DNA from: a virus
Length of the DNA stretch: 40,659 nucleotides
Reading direction: 5' to 3' (one strand)
IMG/VR virus record: IMGVR_UViG_3300047319_000776
Location: 1-40,659 of that record
The notes below the pieces were generated by a model. That model made no database searches, was not told where the DNA came from, and worked only from the letters and a program-made list of their open reading frames with translations. Every line of letters begins with the position of its first letter. Position 1 is the stretch's first letter. The position numbers were made by a program, and so were the translations under genes. Of the stretch, positions 17,162-25,470 are shown piece after piece.

Positions 17162-19387
17162 ATGGACATTACTTTCCGCACGCTAGGCGCATGGGGCGGT
17201 GGCAAGGGCGCCAACCTTGAGGCGTCGGAAGTCGATAATAATTTCTGGGCGCTCGCCGAGGCGATCATCGCGCTTCAGAACAACCCGCCACAAGCAACCG
17301 GCATCGCTTCGATTACCGTCTCCGGCACGCAGATGACCATCTACCTCACCGATGGCACGGTGATGGGGCCATTTACGCTGCCGGTGCTGACGTTCCGGTG
17401 GCGCGGCGAGTTCGCCGCTGCGACGGCCTATGCGGTGCTGGACGTGTTTACCTTCAGCAGTACCAACCCGTGGCCCGATCCCGCCGGCAACGTCCGCTTT
17501 GGAATCTTTCTCGTTAACATCGCCGGCTCATGGCCGTATATGCAACCCGACCTCGAGGTCGGTGGCAAGCCGGTATATACGCAACTTTTCGGCTCGGTCG
17601 ATACGTTGCTGCGCACGCTCGGCGATGTGACGATCGACAGCGCGGACCCGATCAATCAGCCTGGAATACCGCGGGACCGGGACGTGCTGGTATGGCACGC
17701 CGACGATCAGTTCTGGCACAACGAAACGCTCGGCGATATGGCGTTTCAAGAGCCGTCAAACGTCCTCATTACCGGCGGCATAATCACCGGAATGCAGCCG
17801 CCCGCCGACCCGACTGACGTTGCGACGAAAGCCTACGTCGACGCCTTGCCCGCTGGGATGACGGCGCCCACCGGCACGATGATGGCAAACATCGTCGGGT
17901 ATACGGCGCCCGCGGTCCCGACCTCACTAAGTAACTTTCTGGACTACGCGCTACTGACGACGACGCGCGGCACCTTGCTGTACCGCGGCGGGCCAGGATG
18001 GATCGCTCTCCCCCCAGGCTCAAATGGACTGTTCCTTCAGACCCACGACGCCGGGGCCGACCCGACCTGGGAAGTCGGTGGGTCGGGCGTTACGTCGATC
18101 GCCGCCGGGACCGGGATCGATACCGGCGGCGCGCCGATCACGGCCAGTGGCGTGGTAGCGCTCGCGGCTGTTGCCGATAGCCGATTGCTCGCCAACGTCA
18201 GCGGCTCCTCGGCGATACCGACGCCGCAGACGCTATCCGCGATCCTCGACCACATCCTGACCAACGCGCGCGGGACGGTGCTTGTCCGCGGGATCAGCGG
18301 ATGGGTCGGCCTCGCGCCAGGAACCAGCGGCTACTATCTCAAGACGCAAGGCGCCGGCGCTGATGTGACCTGGGACGCCCCGGTCGGCTCGGGCACTGTG
18401 ACCTCAATCAGCGCCGGCACCGGGATCGACACCGGCGGTTCGCCGATCACCGCGACCGGCGCGGTCTCGCTCGCGGCAATCGCCAGCAACAACCTGTTGG
18501 CGAACCCGACCGGCGGCAGCGCCGCGCCCATCGCCACGACCGTCACGCTGTTGCTGGACCGGGTGGTCGGTTCGACCCAGGGGTCGGTAGCGTATCGCTC
18601 GGCGACCGCCTGGACGGCGCTCACGCCCGGCACCAGCGGCCAGATACTCACGACCGGTGGGGCCGCTGCCAACCCGGCCTGGGCGAACGCCCCGACTACC
18701 GGCGGCTCGGTGCCGAACGGTCGAATCATCTCGAACATCTCCGGCTCGACGGCGGTGCCGAGTGGCAACACGCTGAGCAACATCCTCGACTCGATCATCA
18801 GCAGCAGCCGCGGCACGCTGCTCTACCGAACCAATAGCGGCTGGGTCGGTCTCGCGCCGGGGACCTCGGGCCAAGTGCTTACGACAGGCGGCTCGGCCGC
18901 TGATCCAAGCTGGGCATCCAACGGCGGCAACAGCATCGCGATTGCGACACCGCATGCGCAGGATACGCTTTCTTACAATACGTCGAGCGGCAAATTTGAG
19001 AATGTCCGGCCGCGCTATGTCGTCGCCGCCTATGCTGCCGGCGTCATGGTCGGCGCATCGCAAAATCTGCTCTATCATAAGTTCAGCAAAGCCGTGACGA
19101 TCCCGGCGAACCTCGGGGCCTATCTCGGACACACGACCGAGGCGGGCGGCGGCGCTGCCGCGACCGGCTCGACGGCAATCGTCCTGGCGCGGGCGCTGGC
19201 GGGCACGCCCACGACGTTCTCGACCGTCGCGACGATCACCTACGCCGCTGGATCGGTCACAGGCTCGATGTCGACGCAGGCGGCGATCAGTTTCGCGCAG
19301 GGTGACGTCCTACGGATACGCGGACCGGCTTCGCCCGATCCGACCTTCGCGGACTTCCATCTGTCACTCGTGGGCTTTGAGACATGA
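17162..19387 (+). CDS. tail fibre protein with four repeated modules
   Basis: A 741-residue fibre. The first 90 residues are an attachment domain, then FRWRGEFAAATAYAVLDV resembles a carbohydrate-binding-like module. Residues from about 255 hold four imperfect repeats, each with RGTLLYR...GW..LAPGTSG..L.T.GA.ADP.W, separated in part by GTGIDTGG-P-ITA linkers. The C-terminal 120 residues form a separate domain likely to contact the host. The repeats look like a trimeric fibre shaft. Confidence 0.85.
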   Translation: MDITFRTLGAWGGGKGANLEASEVDNNFWALAEAIIALQNNPPQATGIASITVSGTQMTIYLTDGTVMGPFTLPVLTFRWRGEFAAATAYAVLDVFTFSSTNPWPDPAGNVRFGIFLVNIAGSWPYMQPDLEVGGKPVYTQLFGSVDTLLRTLGDVTIDSADPINQPGIPRDRDVLVWHADDQFWHNETLGDMAFQEPSNVLITGGIITGMQPPADPTDVATKAYVDALPAGMTAPTGTMMANIVGYTAPAVPTSLSNFLDYALLTTTRGTLLYRGGPGWIALPPGSNGLFLQTHDAGADPTWEVGGSGVTSIAAGTGIDTGGAPITASGVVALAAVADSRLLANVSGSSAIPTPQTLSAILDHILTNARGTVLVRGISGWVGLAPGTSGYYLKTQGAGADVTWDAPVGSGTVTSISAGTGIDTGGSPITATGAVSLAAIASNNLLANPTGGSAAPIATTVTLLLDRVVGSTQGSVAYRSATAWTALTPGTSGQILTTGGAAANPAWANAPTTGGSVPNGRIISNISGSTAVPSGNTLSNILDSIISSSRGTLLYRTNSGWVGLAPGTSGQVLTTGGSAADPSWASNGGNSIAIATPHAQDTLSYNTSSGKFENVRPRYVVAAYAAGVMVGASQNLLYHKFSKAVTIPANLGAYLGHTTEAGGGAAATGSTAIVLARALAGTPTTFSTVATITYAAGSVTGSMSTQAAISFAQGDVLRIRGPASPDPTFADFHLSLVGFET
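17924..18918 (+). repeat. four tandem imperfect modules inside the fibre gene
   Basis: The modules lie near 17924-18075, 18226-18381, 18544-18693 and 18773-18918. Each encodes about 50 residues with RGTLLYR- or RGTVLVR-like starts and PGTSG cores. Linkers 1 and 2 share an almost identical stretch around 18110 and 18416 encoding GTGIDTGG. Such repeats can recombine and change shaft length. Confidence 0.75.
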
Positions 19388-19409
19388 GCCGCCAACGGAG
19401 TAAGAAACC

Positions 19410-20069
19410 ATGACAGGGTTCACGGATCGAACCTCGCAGGGCATCCTTAACCACATCGCCGGCAAGACCTCGATCTATACGTTGCCGACAGCCTACGTCG
19501 CGCTATTCACTGCTGTCGGGAGCGATGCCGGCACCGGCTTCACCGAGGTCAGTGTCGGCGCCTATGCGCGCGTGGCTACCGCGGCCGGCGATTGGAACGC
19601 GGCCTCCGGCTCGGCGCCATCGCAGATATCGAATGCGAACACGCTGACCTTTCCCACCGCGACCGCGGACTGGGGCACGGTCATCGCCTTCGGACTGTAC
19701 GACGCATCGAGCGGTGGCAACCTGCTATGCTGGGATTTCTTCGGCAATTACCAATGGCTTCCGGCGACCGTCAGCGCCGCGTCGCCGGGGGTCATTACGG
19801 CGCATGCTCACGGGTTCTCGGCCGCTGATCTTGTCGAGTGGACGACCGAGTATGGCGGCACCAACCCAACGTTCAGCCAGAGCAACTTTACGGGGCCTTT
19901 GACCGTGACCAGCCCGTCGACCGATACGTTCACGGTTACCAATGCCTCGACCGCGGTCAACACCAGCGCGACGGGCAACGGCATGGTCCGCAAACTCGTG
20001 GCGCAAGCCGTCAACAACGGCGCTTCGGCCGCGTTCCCGGCCGGCTCGCTCATCATTACGTCGAGCTAA
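19410..20069 (+). CDS. phage tail fibre/tip attachment protein
   Basis: A 219-residue protein with the pattern of a widespread small tail fibre family: TSQGILNHIAGKT near the start, YVALFTAVGSDAGTGFTEVS, GAYARVA, and GTVIAFGLYDASSGGNLL. The C-terminal half is a second beta domain. GGAG lies upstream of the ATG. It probably forms part of the tail tip or a side fibre. Confidence 0.75.
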   Translation: MTGFTDRTSQGILNHIAGKTSIYTLPTAYVALFTAVGSDAGTGFTEVSVGAYARVATAAGDWNAASGSAPSQISNANTLTFPTATADWGTVIAFGLYDASSGGNLLCWDFFGNYQWLPATVSAASPGVITAHAHGFSAADLVEWTTEYGGTNPTFSQSNFTGPLTVTSPSTDTFTVTNASTAVNTSATGNGMVRKLVAQAVNNGASAAFPAGSLIITSS

Positions 20070-20073
20070 ATCG

Positions 20074-21570
20074 ATGGCGCTGTTGTTCGTCGAGGGGTTC
20101 GACAAGTACGGCCCGGCCAATACTAACGGCACCGCCATAGGCGCGATGCTGACGGGAGGCGAGTGGACATCCACCGGGACGCCGGCGAATGCACAGATCG
20201 TGGCAGGACTAAGTACCACGGGGTATGCTTTTCTTTTTGGCAGCAATGTCTCCATAGGCAAGACGCTCGCGACCAATTACTCGCGGCTGATCGGCGGTCT
20301 GCGTTTTAGCGGCTCACTGGGCGGGCAATCAGCCTTGATGCAGTTGCGCGATGGCGCAACCGCGCAGTGCTCGATTACGCTTGAGACGAACGGCGTTATC
20401 AATCTGCGTAACGGGGCCATAACCGGAACCATCCTTGCATCGGGCGCGCCGATTAGCGCCAATTCGACCCACTATATCGAATGGGACATCACCTTCGGCA
20501 ATTCTGCCGCATATCAGGTCTGGATCGACGGCGTATCGTTATTCAGCGGTACAGGCGACACGACAGGTTCTGCGAATAACTTCGCTAATGCGATTCTACT
20601 CGTACAGGCAGCCACTGGGACTTTTATCATTGATGATCTATACATATTCGACTCGACCGGCAGCGCCAGCAATGCGGTTTTGCTCAACTCGCCGCGCGTC
20701 GAGACAACGTTCCCAACGTCCGATAGTGCCGTGCAATTCGGTCTCGGCGCGGGAATCCTGGGATCGAACGCGCAGCGCGTAATAGCGACAAACGCCCCTA
20801 TCGCCGGATCGCTGGTGCTGCGGCGATTCACGCCCGCCGTATCTTGCACGCTCAACTCGATCACGATTATCCCAGGCGCGACCAGCGCTACGGCGAACTA
20901 TCGCGGCGTCGTCTATGCCGACAGCGGCGGCACTGCGCCGGGTACGCTGATGTCTTCGGGCACGCAGGTGACGGGGGTCACGGCGGTAACTGCGGCCACG
21001 CTACCCTTGACGACGCCGCAGAGCCTTGCGGCCGGCACGCAATACTGGCTCGGGTTCATCAACGATACCTCGGTCATCCTACAGGAATCGGACGGCGGCA
21101 ATCTCGGTTATCGGGCGGCGAATACCTATGCCTCGGGCGCTCCGGGCACTGCGCCGGCGATGACCAGCGCGCAAGCGAGCTATCTGTTGTGGGGCAATCT
21201 TACCGGCATCTCCGGGGCGAACTACTACGAGGTCAACCAGCAGCCGCCACCAGGGTCTCCCAGCTTCGTCTTCGACGCGACGGTCGGCCACGAGGACCTC
21301 TACAATTTCGGCGCGCTCAGCGTGATCCCCGCCAGCGTCTATGCGGTCGCGGTCAAAGCTTACTGCCAGCGCTCGGACTCCGGCGCGAAGACCGTCTCGA
21401 TGCGGATGAAATCCTCGACCACCGACAGCGGCGGAAGCTCGACCGGCCAAACGCCGGCCACAACCTATGGCTGGCTGACATCACTCTTTCCGACCGATCC
21501 GAACACATCGGCGCCCTGGACGGGGGCCGCGCTCAATGCCGCGACGGCCGGCTTCAAAGTCGATAGCTGA
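20074..21570 (+). CDS. tail protein with lectin-like N-terminal domain
   Basis: A 498-residue protein starting ATG 20074, four bases after the previous stop. The first 200 residues (LLFVEGFDKYG, then HYIEWDITFGNSAAYQVWID and FIIDDLYIFDS) look like a concanavalin A/LamG-type jelly roll that binds sugars. The rest is beta-rich, with an LPLTTPQSLAAGTQYWLGF segment. It is a good candidate for a receptor-binding protein. Longer upstream readings of the frame overlap the previous gene and are rejected. Confidence 0.75.
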   Translation: MALLFVEGFDKYGPANTNGTAIGAMLTGGEWTSTGTPANAQIVAGLSTTGYAFLFGSNVSIGKTLATNYSRLIGGLRFSGSLGGQSALMQLRDGATAQCSITLETNGVINLRNGAITGTILASGAPISANSTHYIEWDITFGNSAAYQVWIDGVSLFSGTGDTTGSANNFANAILLVQAATGTFIIDDLYIFDSTGSASNAVLLNSPRVETTFPTSDSAVQFGLGAGILGSNAQRVIATNAPIAGSLVLRRFTPAVSCTLNSITIIPGATSATANYRGVVYADSGGTAPGTLMSSGTQVTGVTAVTAATLPLTTPQSLAAGTQYWLGFINDTSVILQESDGGNLGYRAANTYASGAPGTAPAMTSAQASYLLWGNLTGISGANYYEVNQQPPPGSPSFVFDATVGHEDLYNFGALSVIPASVYAVAVKAYCQRSDSGAKTVSMRMKSSTTDSGGSSTGQTPATTYGWLTSLFPTDPNTSAPWTGAALNAATAGFKVDS

Positions 21571-21573
21571 TCT

Positions 21574-22035
21574 ATGACCGACGCCCGGCTCGGCGGCCTC
21601 GGGCGTGAAGCGCTTGTCGCCGATGCTGGGCAAGTCAGGCTCGGTGGCGTTGTCCGCGAAGCGCTGGTCGCCGGCATCGGCCTTGCTGCCACGGCAACGG
21701 CCCGGAGCAATGGGCGCAGCAACGCCAGCGTCGTCTTCGGCGGCGTCATTCTCAGCGCCTCGTGCAAGTCGCAGAGCCGGACCCGGGCCGGACCGCTCAG
21801 TCTCCACATCAACATCGCCGGCCGGGTCAAGGCGCGCTCCTCGATCCGCGCCAGCCTGCCGTCGACGCTCCTATTCGCCGGACGGGCAACGTCCCGCTCG
21901 GCGGCTCACTTGCTCGAATTCGGCGCGACGATCGTCGTCCTCGGCGGTAAGGCGAAGGCGCAAAGCGGGGCCGGCACCTTCGCGATCATCGCCAGCACGC
22001 GGACGCGGCAATACGCCGTCAGCATCATCAACTAG
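21574..22035 (+). CDS. small structural protein with internal repeats
   Basis: A 153-residue basic protein whose start repeats itself: RLGGLGREALVADAG is followed by RLGGVVREALVAGIG. The remainder alternates strands with SRSRT-type basic patches. It follows the last fibre gene by three bases. Short proteins with this LGG-REALV signature occur at the end of tail modules; the function is not known to me. Confidence 0.6.
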   Translation: MTDARLGGLGREALVADAGQVRLGGVVREALVAGIGLAATATARSNGRSNASVVFGGVILSASCKSQSRTRAGPLSLHINIAGRVKARSSIRASLPSTLLFAGRATSRSAAHLLEFGATIVVLGGKAKAQSGAGTFAIIASTRTRQYAVSIIN

Positions 22036-22042
22036 TCGCACA

Positions 22043-22273
22043 ATGTCGGACAAGCCGCACGATCCGCCGTCGCCGACTGATACCGGCGGCACGCTGGTCA
22101 GGATCAGCGAAAGATTGATCAGAGTCCTCCCGCCCGCGTTCTTGCTCCTGATCGTCATGAACTGCCTGTTCCTCGGCGCGATCACTTGGCAATACGACCA
22201 CAATGCGGAAGCGCGGAATGTGCTCCTGACCAAGATCGTCGAGCGCTGCCTGATTGCGCCGCCGCGGCCCTAG
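22043..22273 (+). CDS. single-pass membrane protein, holin-like candidate
   Basis: A 76-residue protein with a cytosolic polar N-terminus (MSDKPHDPPSP), one membrane segment at about residues 29-50 (LPPAFLLLIVMNCLFLGAIT), and a helical tail containing one cysteine (IVERCLIAPP). It is the last gene of the late operon, a usual place for lysis genes, but no endolysin adjoins it. It could be a holin, a spanin-like protein or an unrelated membrane protein. Confidence 0.65.
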   Translation: MSDKPHDPPSPTDTGGTLVRISERLIRVLPPAFLLLIVMNCLFLGAITWQYDHNAEARNVLLTKIVERCLIAPPRP

Positions 22274-22298
22274 GCGGGCGTACAGCCGCCCAAGCAAA

Positions 22299-22321
22299 AG
22301 GGGCGCCCAATGGACGCCCCT
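22299..22321 (-). terminator. intrinsic terminator of the integrase operon
   Basis: A seven-base stem (AGGGGCG / CGCCCCT) with a nine-base loop lies between convergent operons. Read on the minus strand it is followed by TTTTGCTTG, so it should end transcription coming from 22350. On the plus strand no T tract follows, so it may end late transcription only weakly. Confidence 0.65.
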
Positions 22322-22349
22322 CGCCGGCCGCGCCGTCTAGGCCCCGGTC

Positions 22350-22877
22350 CTAGCTTGCTAGTCGGCCGGCGAATTGCTCCAGCAACGCCCGAGCTTCCGC
22401 CTGGGCGTCAGGATCGGGCCGGCGTGATGGCACAACCTTCGACATCGTTCCGCTGAAGTCGCCGGCCGGCGTCGCGGTCGGCTTCACGCGCTCAGGTCCG
22501 AGGCCGGTGATCCTGCCCTCCGCGTCGCGCAAGATTTCCCGCATCGAGCAGAGCGCTTCATCGAGCGTCACCAGTTGCACCGCGATGACCTCGATGCGCC
22601 GTTCTGACTCGGACGGCAGCAAGTTCGGCATCGTTGCTTCCGGTGGCAATGTCCATGCCTCCGATATGCAACTAACCGCCTCCGCGTCATGCGCGACGGC
22701 GGCGAGTTGCACCATGCGATAAGCATCAGCCTTCTCCCCGCCGGCAACCATGATGGGGATCACCTGCCCGTCATGGCCCCGGATGACGAACATCGTGCGG
22801 AAGAAGCCTTGGAGCTTGAGATGCTTCGCGGCGAAGTCGCAGTCCCGCCGGAACGCCTTCACGAGCTTTGGCTTCAT
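22350..22877 (-). CDS. hypothetical protein, last gene of integrase operon
   Basis: A 175-residue protein starting MKPKLVKAFRRDCD, with a beta-rich middle (MFVIRGHDGQVIPIMVAGGE) and a helical region containing LVTLDEALCSMREILRDAEG. No known family is seen. ATG 22877 overlaps the upstream stop (ATGA). It is probably expressed in the lysogen with the integrase. Confidence 0.7.
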   Translation of the reverse strand: MKPKLVKAFRRDCDFAAKHLKLQGFFRTMFVIRGHDGQVIPIMVAGGEKADAYRMVQLAAVAHDAEAVSCISEAWTLPPEATMPNLLPSESERRIEVIAVQLVTLDEALCSMREILRDAEGRITGLGPERVKPTATPAGDFSGTMSKVVPSRRPDPDAQAEARALLEQFAGRLAS

Positions 22878-23146
22878 GGCGCCTGATCCGGAAAGCGCGC
22901 GCCGCCTCGCCCCTCGACGACAGCGCGAGCGCAAGCGTCCGCGTGGGACTGAAGCCGCTCAATCAGTTGCAGCGTTTGATTCGCCGTCAGCCCGATAAGG
23001 ACTTGACCGCAGTTCCCGCCAGGACGCGTGTTGAACGTCAACAGCACATCGCCCGTATCCGAGAACGTCGTCACGTTCGCATGGGCGGGTTCGTCGATCA
23101 GAACGATTCCGCCCGGTAGGATGTTGCCTGGAGTCGATGGTGGCAC
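22874..23146 (-). CDS. hypothetical protein
   Basis: A 90-residue protein from GTG 23146, two bases after the preceding stop. It has a glycine/proline-rich beginning (STPGNILPGGIVLIDEPAH), a beta strand and a final amphipathic helix (LTANQTLQLIERLQSHADA). It is not recognised. It overlaps the following gene by four bases. Confidence 0.65.
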   Translation of the reverse strand: MPPSTPGNILPGGIVLIDEPAHANVTTFSDTGDVLLTFNTRPGGNCGQVLIGLTANQTLQLIERLQSHADACARAVVEGRGGARFPDQAP

Positions 23147-23148
23147 GG

Positions 23149-23412
23149 TCAGTCCTCCCCCGCGAGCCGCACAAAGTGCAGGTTCCTTGAACCCACCATC
23201 TCCACGCGATTGACCTTGAAAAAACTAATCGTGCGGCGGACCTTGGGGCGGTCCCCATCCACGCTTTCGACCCAGACGTTGATAATGGTCGAGGCAGGCC
23301 CCGGACTTATGCCGGTCACCCTGTAAGTCTGGTCACGTGGCCGCTTATAATTGATCCGCATGATATAAACATCGCCGGGGACAAGATCGCCGGCTTGTTT
23401 GTATTCAGCCAT
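23149..23412 (-). CDS. hypothetical small beta-barrel-like protein
   Basis: An 87-residue protein starting MAEYKQAGDLVPGDVYIM; LVPGDVY is typical of short SH3-like barrels. The remainder alternates strands (YRVTGISPGPASTIINVWVE). A start at 23436 is possible but lacks support. It lies 13 bases after the secreted-protein gene. Function is unknown. Confidence 0.65.
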   Translation of the reverse strand: MAEYKQAGDLVPGDVYIMRINYKRPRDQTYRVTGISPGPASTIINVWVESVDGDRPKVRRTISFFKVNRVEMVGSRNLHFVRLAGED

Positions 23413-23425
23413 CAGACCACTCCCC

Positions 23426-23692
23426 CTAGCGTGCAATGAACTCCGCGTCGCGGCAGTTCGCCTGATCGATGGAGCGCTTCTCTCTCTGAGCTTTGAACGC
23501 TTCGTCCATACCGCACATCGCGCGCGCGTAAACGTCGCATTCCTCCAGTTGGGCGTGGGTCATCTGACCGATCGGCGTGTGCCTGCATGAAGGCCTGATT
23601 TGGTCTAGACTCTCCTGCCAGTTGGCCAGCGCGGGGCCGCAAAGCGCCGCGGCAAGCAGCCCAACGACGACGACGAATTTGATGCGGGCCAT
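23426..23692 (-). CDS. small secreted cysteine-containing protein
   Basis: An 88-residue protein with a clear signal peptide (MARIKFVVVVGLLAAALC, cleavage expected after ALA near residue 23). The mature part has four cysteines (PSCRH, EECD, AMCG, ANCRD), enough for two disulfides in the periplasm. The ATG overlaps the integrase stop (TGATG). As part of an operon likely to be on in the lysogen it may alter the host envelope; this is inference. Confidence 0.75.
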   Translation of the reverse strand: MARIKFVVVVGLLAAALCGPALANWQESLDQIRPSCRHTPIGQMTHAQLEECDVYARAMCGMDEAFKAQREKRSIDQANCRDAEFIAR

Positions 23693-25056
23693 CACGCCGC
23701 CTCCCTCAGTTGCACGACGTTGCTCGTGGTCGGCTCGGCCAGACCGGCGATCTCGAAAGCGGTACTCGCGCCGTCCAGCAGCAGGTCCGCCCAGGCGCAC
23801 GCAACGCGCAACCGATCGGGATCGGGCGCGCCGTCGAGGTCGGTGTCGTCATAATGCCGCGCCGCCAGCGACGGCCGGATCGGCAGGTGCGCCAGCATCA
23901 GGTCGATGATCGGTTCGTCGCGCCGGTCGCGCCGTTTCATGACCGTGTAGAACGTCGTCCGCCAGCCGTGGACGGTATGCCGCCCCGCCAGTTCGTCTGG
24001 CAGCGAGCGGTTCATCACTACGTTGACCACGGAAGCGTCGATAAAGCCGCCCTTCGCTCGACCGGGGAAACATGCCGGCGAGGCGATACCCAGGCCCCTA
24101 GCCAGCGCGCGCGCCGCGCAAAGCACCTCTATCGCCTGGGGTGCCAATGGGATGACGTGCGGCCGTTTCTTGCCGAGCTTGCCCTTCATCCGCTTGGCCG
24201 GAATCGTCCAGGTCCAACCGTCCGCCCCGTCGGTGATCTCGGACCACTCGGCCGCGAGGCCTTCCCGCTTGCGGACGGCGGTCAACGCGATCAGCCGGTG
24301 GGCGAGCTTGGCGAACGGCTGACCGTTGCTCAACATCTCGACCGCATCGAGGACGGCGCGCGCGTCCTCGATCGTTGTCACCGCCGGCCGGTTTACCTCG
24401 GCTTCGTCGCCGCGCACGCGCCGCGGCAAGTCCTCGGCGATGGTCCGCACCAGATTCTCGGTCACGCCGGTCTCGTGCTTGCGCCGTAGCGCGAAGTCGA
24501 ACATCGCCGACAAGTGCTGGCGGACATGCACCGCCTGGGTGCGATGCCGCTCGGAAAGATCGACCACCAGCGTCTCGATCTCGCCCGTCGTCACCCGGCC
24601 GATCGGACGCTCGCCAATCGCGGGATATACGTGGTTGGTCAGCCGGCCTGTGACGCACTTCGTAAAATGGGCAGACCAGCCCCGCGCCACGCTGGCGCGC
24701 TTGATCCAGGCATCGCCGATCGTCCGCACCGTCGCGGCCTCGGCGCCTTGTCGCGTCGCGCGTTGCTCGTGCCGCTCGATTGCCGGATCGCCGCCCGCTC
24801 GGACGGTCCGCTTGATCTCATCGCGCTTCGCCTTCGCTTCCTCGACGGTAAGCTCGGGCCAGCGGCCGACGATCGTCGCCTGATGCTTGCCGGCGACGTG
24901 GTAGTGAACCTGCCAGGACTTGGTTCCGTTCGGCGAGACCAGCAGATACAGCCCGTTGCCAAAGCGCAGCTTGGCGCCCGGCTTGGCGGTCTTGATCTCA
25001 GTGCCCTTGGCAAGCCTGCCGGCTTGCTGCGGGCGGGGGTGGGGTGTAGCGTTCAT
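23692..25056 (-). CDS. int: tyrosine integrase, P4 type
   Basis: A 454-residue site-specific recombinase. Residues 20-95 form the DUF4102-like arm-binding domain (KLRFGNGLYLLVSPNGTKSW). Residues 105-210 are the core-binding domain. The catalytic domain has Arg in ALTAVRKREGLAAEW (about 262), Lys near 289-291, HGWR (363-366), the second His in LMLAHLP (390) and the nucleophile Tyr402 in ARHYDD. ATG 25056 is chosen; longer readings to 25275 cross the hairpin at 25084-25114. It would insert the phage into the host chromosome, using sites probably in 25401-25645. Confidence 0.93.
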   Translation of the reverse strand: MNATPHPRPQQAGRLAKGTEIKTAKPGAKLRFGNGLYLLVSPNGTKSWQVHYHVAGKHQATIVGRWPELTVEEAKAKRDEIKRTVRAGGDPAIERHEQRATRQGAEAATVRTIGDAWIKRASVARGWSAHFTKCVTGRLTNHVYPAIGERPIGRVTTGEIETLVVDLSERHRTQAVHVRQHLSAMFDFALRRKHETGVTENLVRTIAEDLPRRVRGDEAEVNRPAVTTIEDARAVLDAVEMLSNGQPFAKLAHRLIALTAVRKREGLAAEWSEITDGADGWTWTIPAKRMKGKLGKKRPHVIPLAPQAIEVLCAARALARGLGIASPACFPGRAKGGFIDASVVNVVMNRSLPDELAGRHTVHGWRTTFYTVMKRRDRRDEPIIDLMLAHLPIRPSLAARHYDDTDLDGAPDPDRLRVACAWADLLLDGASTAFEIAGLAEPTTSNVVQLREAA

Positions 25057-25083
25057 TTCGGTCGAACCTTTCCAGTGAGTAAA

Positions 25084-25114
25084 AACGGCGTCCCTCCGCC
25101 AGAGGGGCGCCGTT
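25084..25114 (-). terminator. intrinsic terminator between small secreted gene and integrase
   Basis: A 12-base-pair stem (AACGGCGTCCCT / AGGGGCGCCGTT, one G-T pair) with a seven-base loop is followed on the minus strand by a T run. It lies 28 bases before the integrase ATG, so integrase probably depends on read-through or on its own promoter. It could also act as an attenuator. Confidence 0.75.
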
Positions 25115-25126
25115 GCTGTTTGTGGG

Positions 25127-25387
25127 CTAGTTGTGTCGAAGGCCGCTAAAGCGATCGATCGGCGGCCCGGCATCCTTGGGTGTGGTCTTTGTGGTGCAGG
25201 CGACGTTGATGCCGCCAGAACCGCAAAGCGTGTACGTTTTCGAATTGGGCGTCTCATAGGTGGACTGGCAGGCATAGACGCCCCGCGTCACCCGGCCGCA
25301 GCGGCTCTCGCCGGATGACTGGGCGTCTGCGCTGCCGCAGACAGCCACGGAGAGTAGCCCAGCGGCGGCGAGTAAGGCTTTGTGCAT
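25127..25387 (-). CDS. small secreted protein upstream of integrase
   Basis: An 86-residue protein with a signal peptide (MHKALLAAAGLLSVAVCGSA, cleavage near ADAQ). The mature part has four cysteines (ESRCG, YACQ, TLCG, VACT), suggesting two disulfides. It ends before a strong terminator and its promoter region carries the operator at 25456-25470. It is not homologous by eye to the secreted protein at 23426. It may be a lysogenic conversion factor, though its operator suggests repression in the lysogen. Confidence 0.7.
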   Translation of the reverse strand: MHKALLAAAGLLSVAVCGSADAQSSGESRCGRVTRGVYACQSTYETPNSKTYTLCGSGGINVACTTKTTPKDAGPPIDRFSGLRHN

Positions 25388-25430
25388 AGTCGGTTCCCTT
25401 TCATGCGAATCATGCGAAAATCATGCGGTA

Positions 25431-25445
25431 TGGAATGTCATTCCA
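25431..25445. repeat. perfect inverted repeat TGGAATG-T-CATTCCA
   Basis: Seven-base arms around a single T, between the TCATGCG cluster and the operator. It may be an Xis or regulator site. Confidence 0.5.
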
Positions 25446-25455
25446 GACGATCGTG

Positions 25456-25470
25456 TTGCCTATTAGGCAA
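25456..25470. promoter_or_regulatory. repressor operator O1
   Basis: TTGCCT-ATT-AGGCAA, a perfect palindrome extended by G and C on either side (GTTGCCTATTAGGCAAC). On the minus strand TTGATG and CACGAT lie on either side with 17 bases between, so it may occupy the spacer of the promoter for 25127 and the integrase, the same arrangement as at 30669-30697. Confidence 0.75.
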
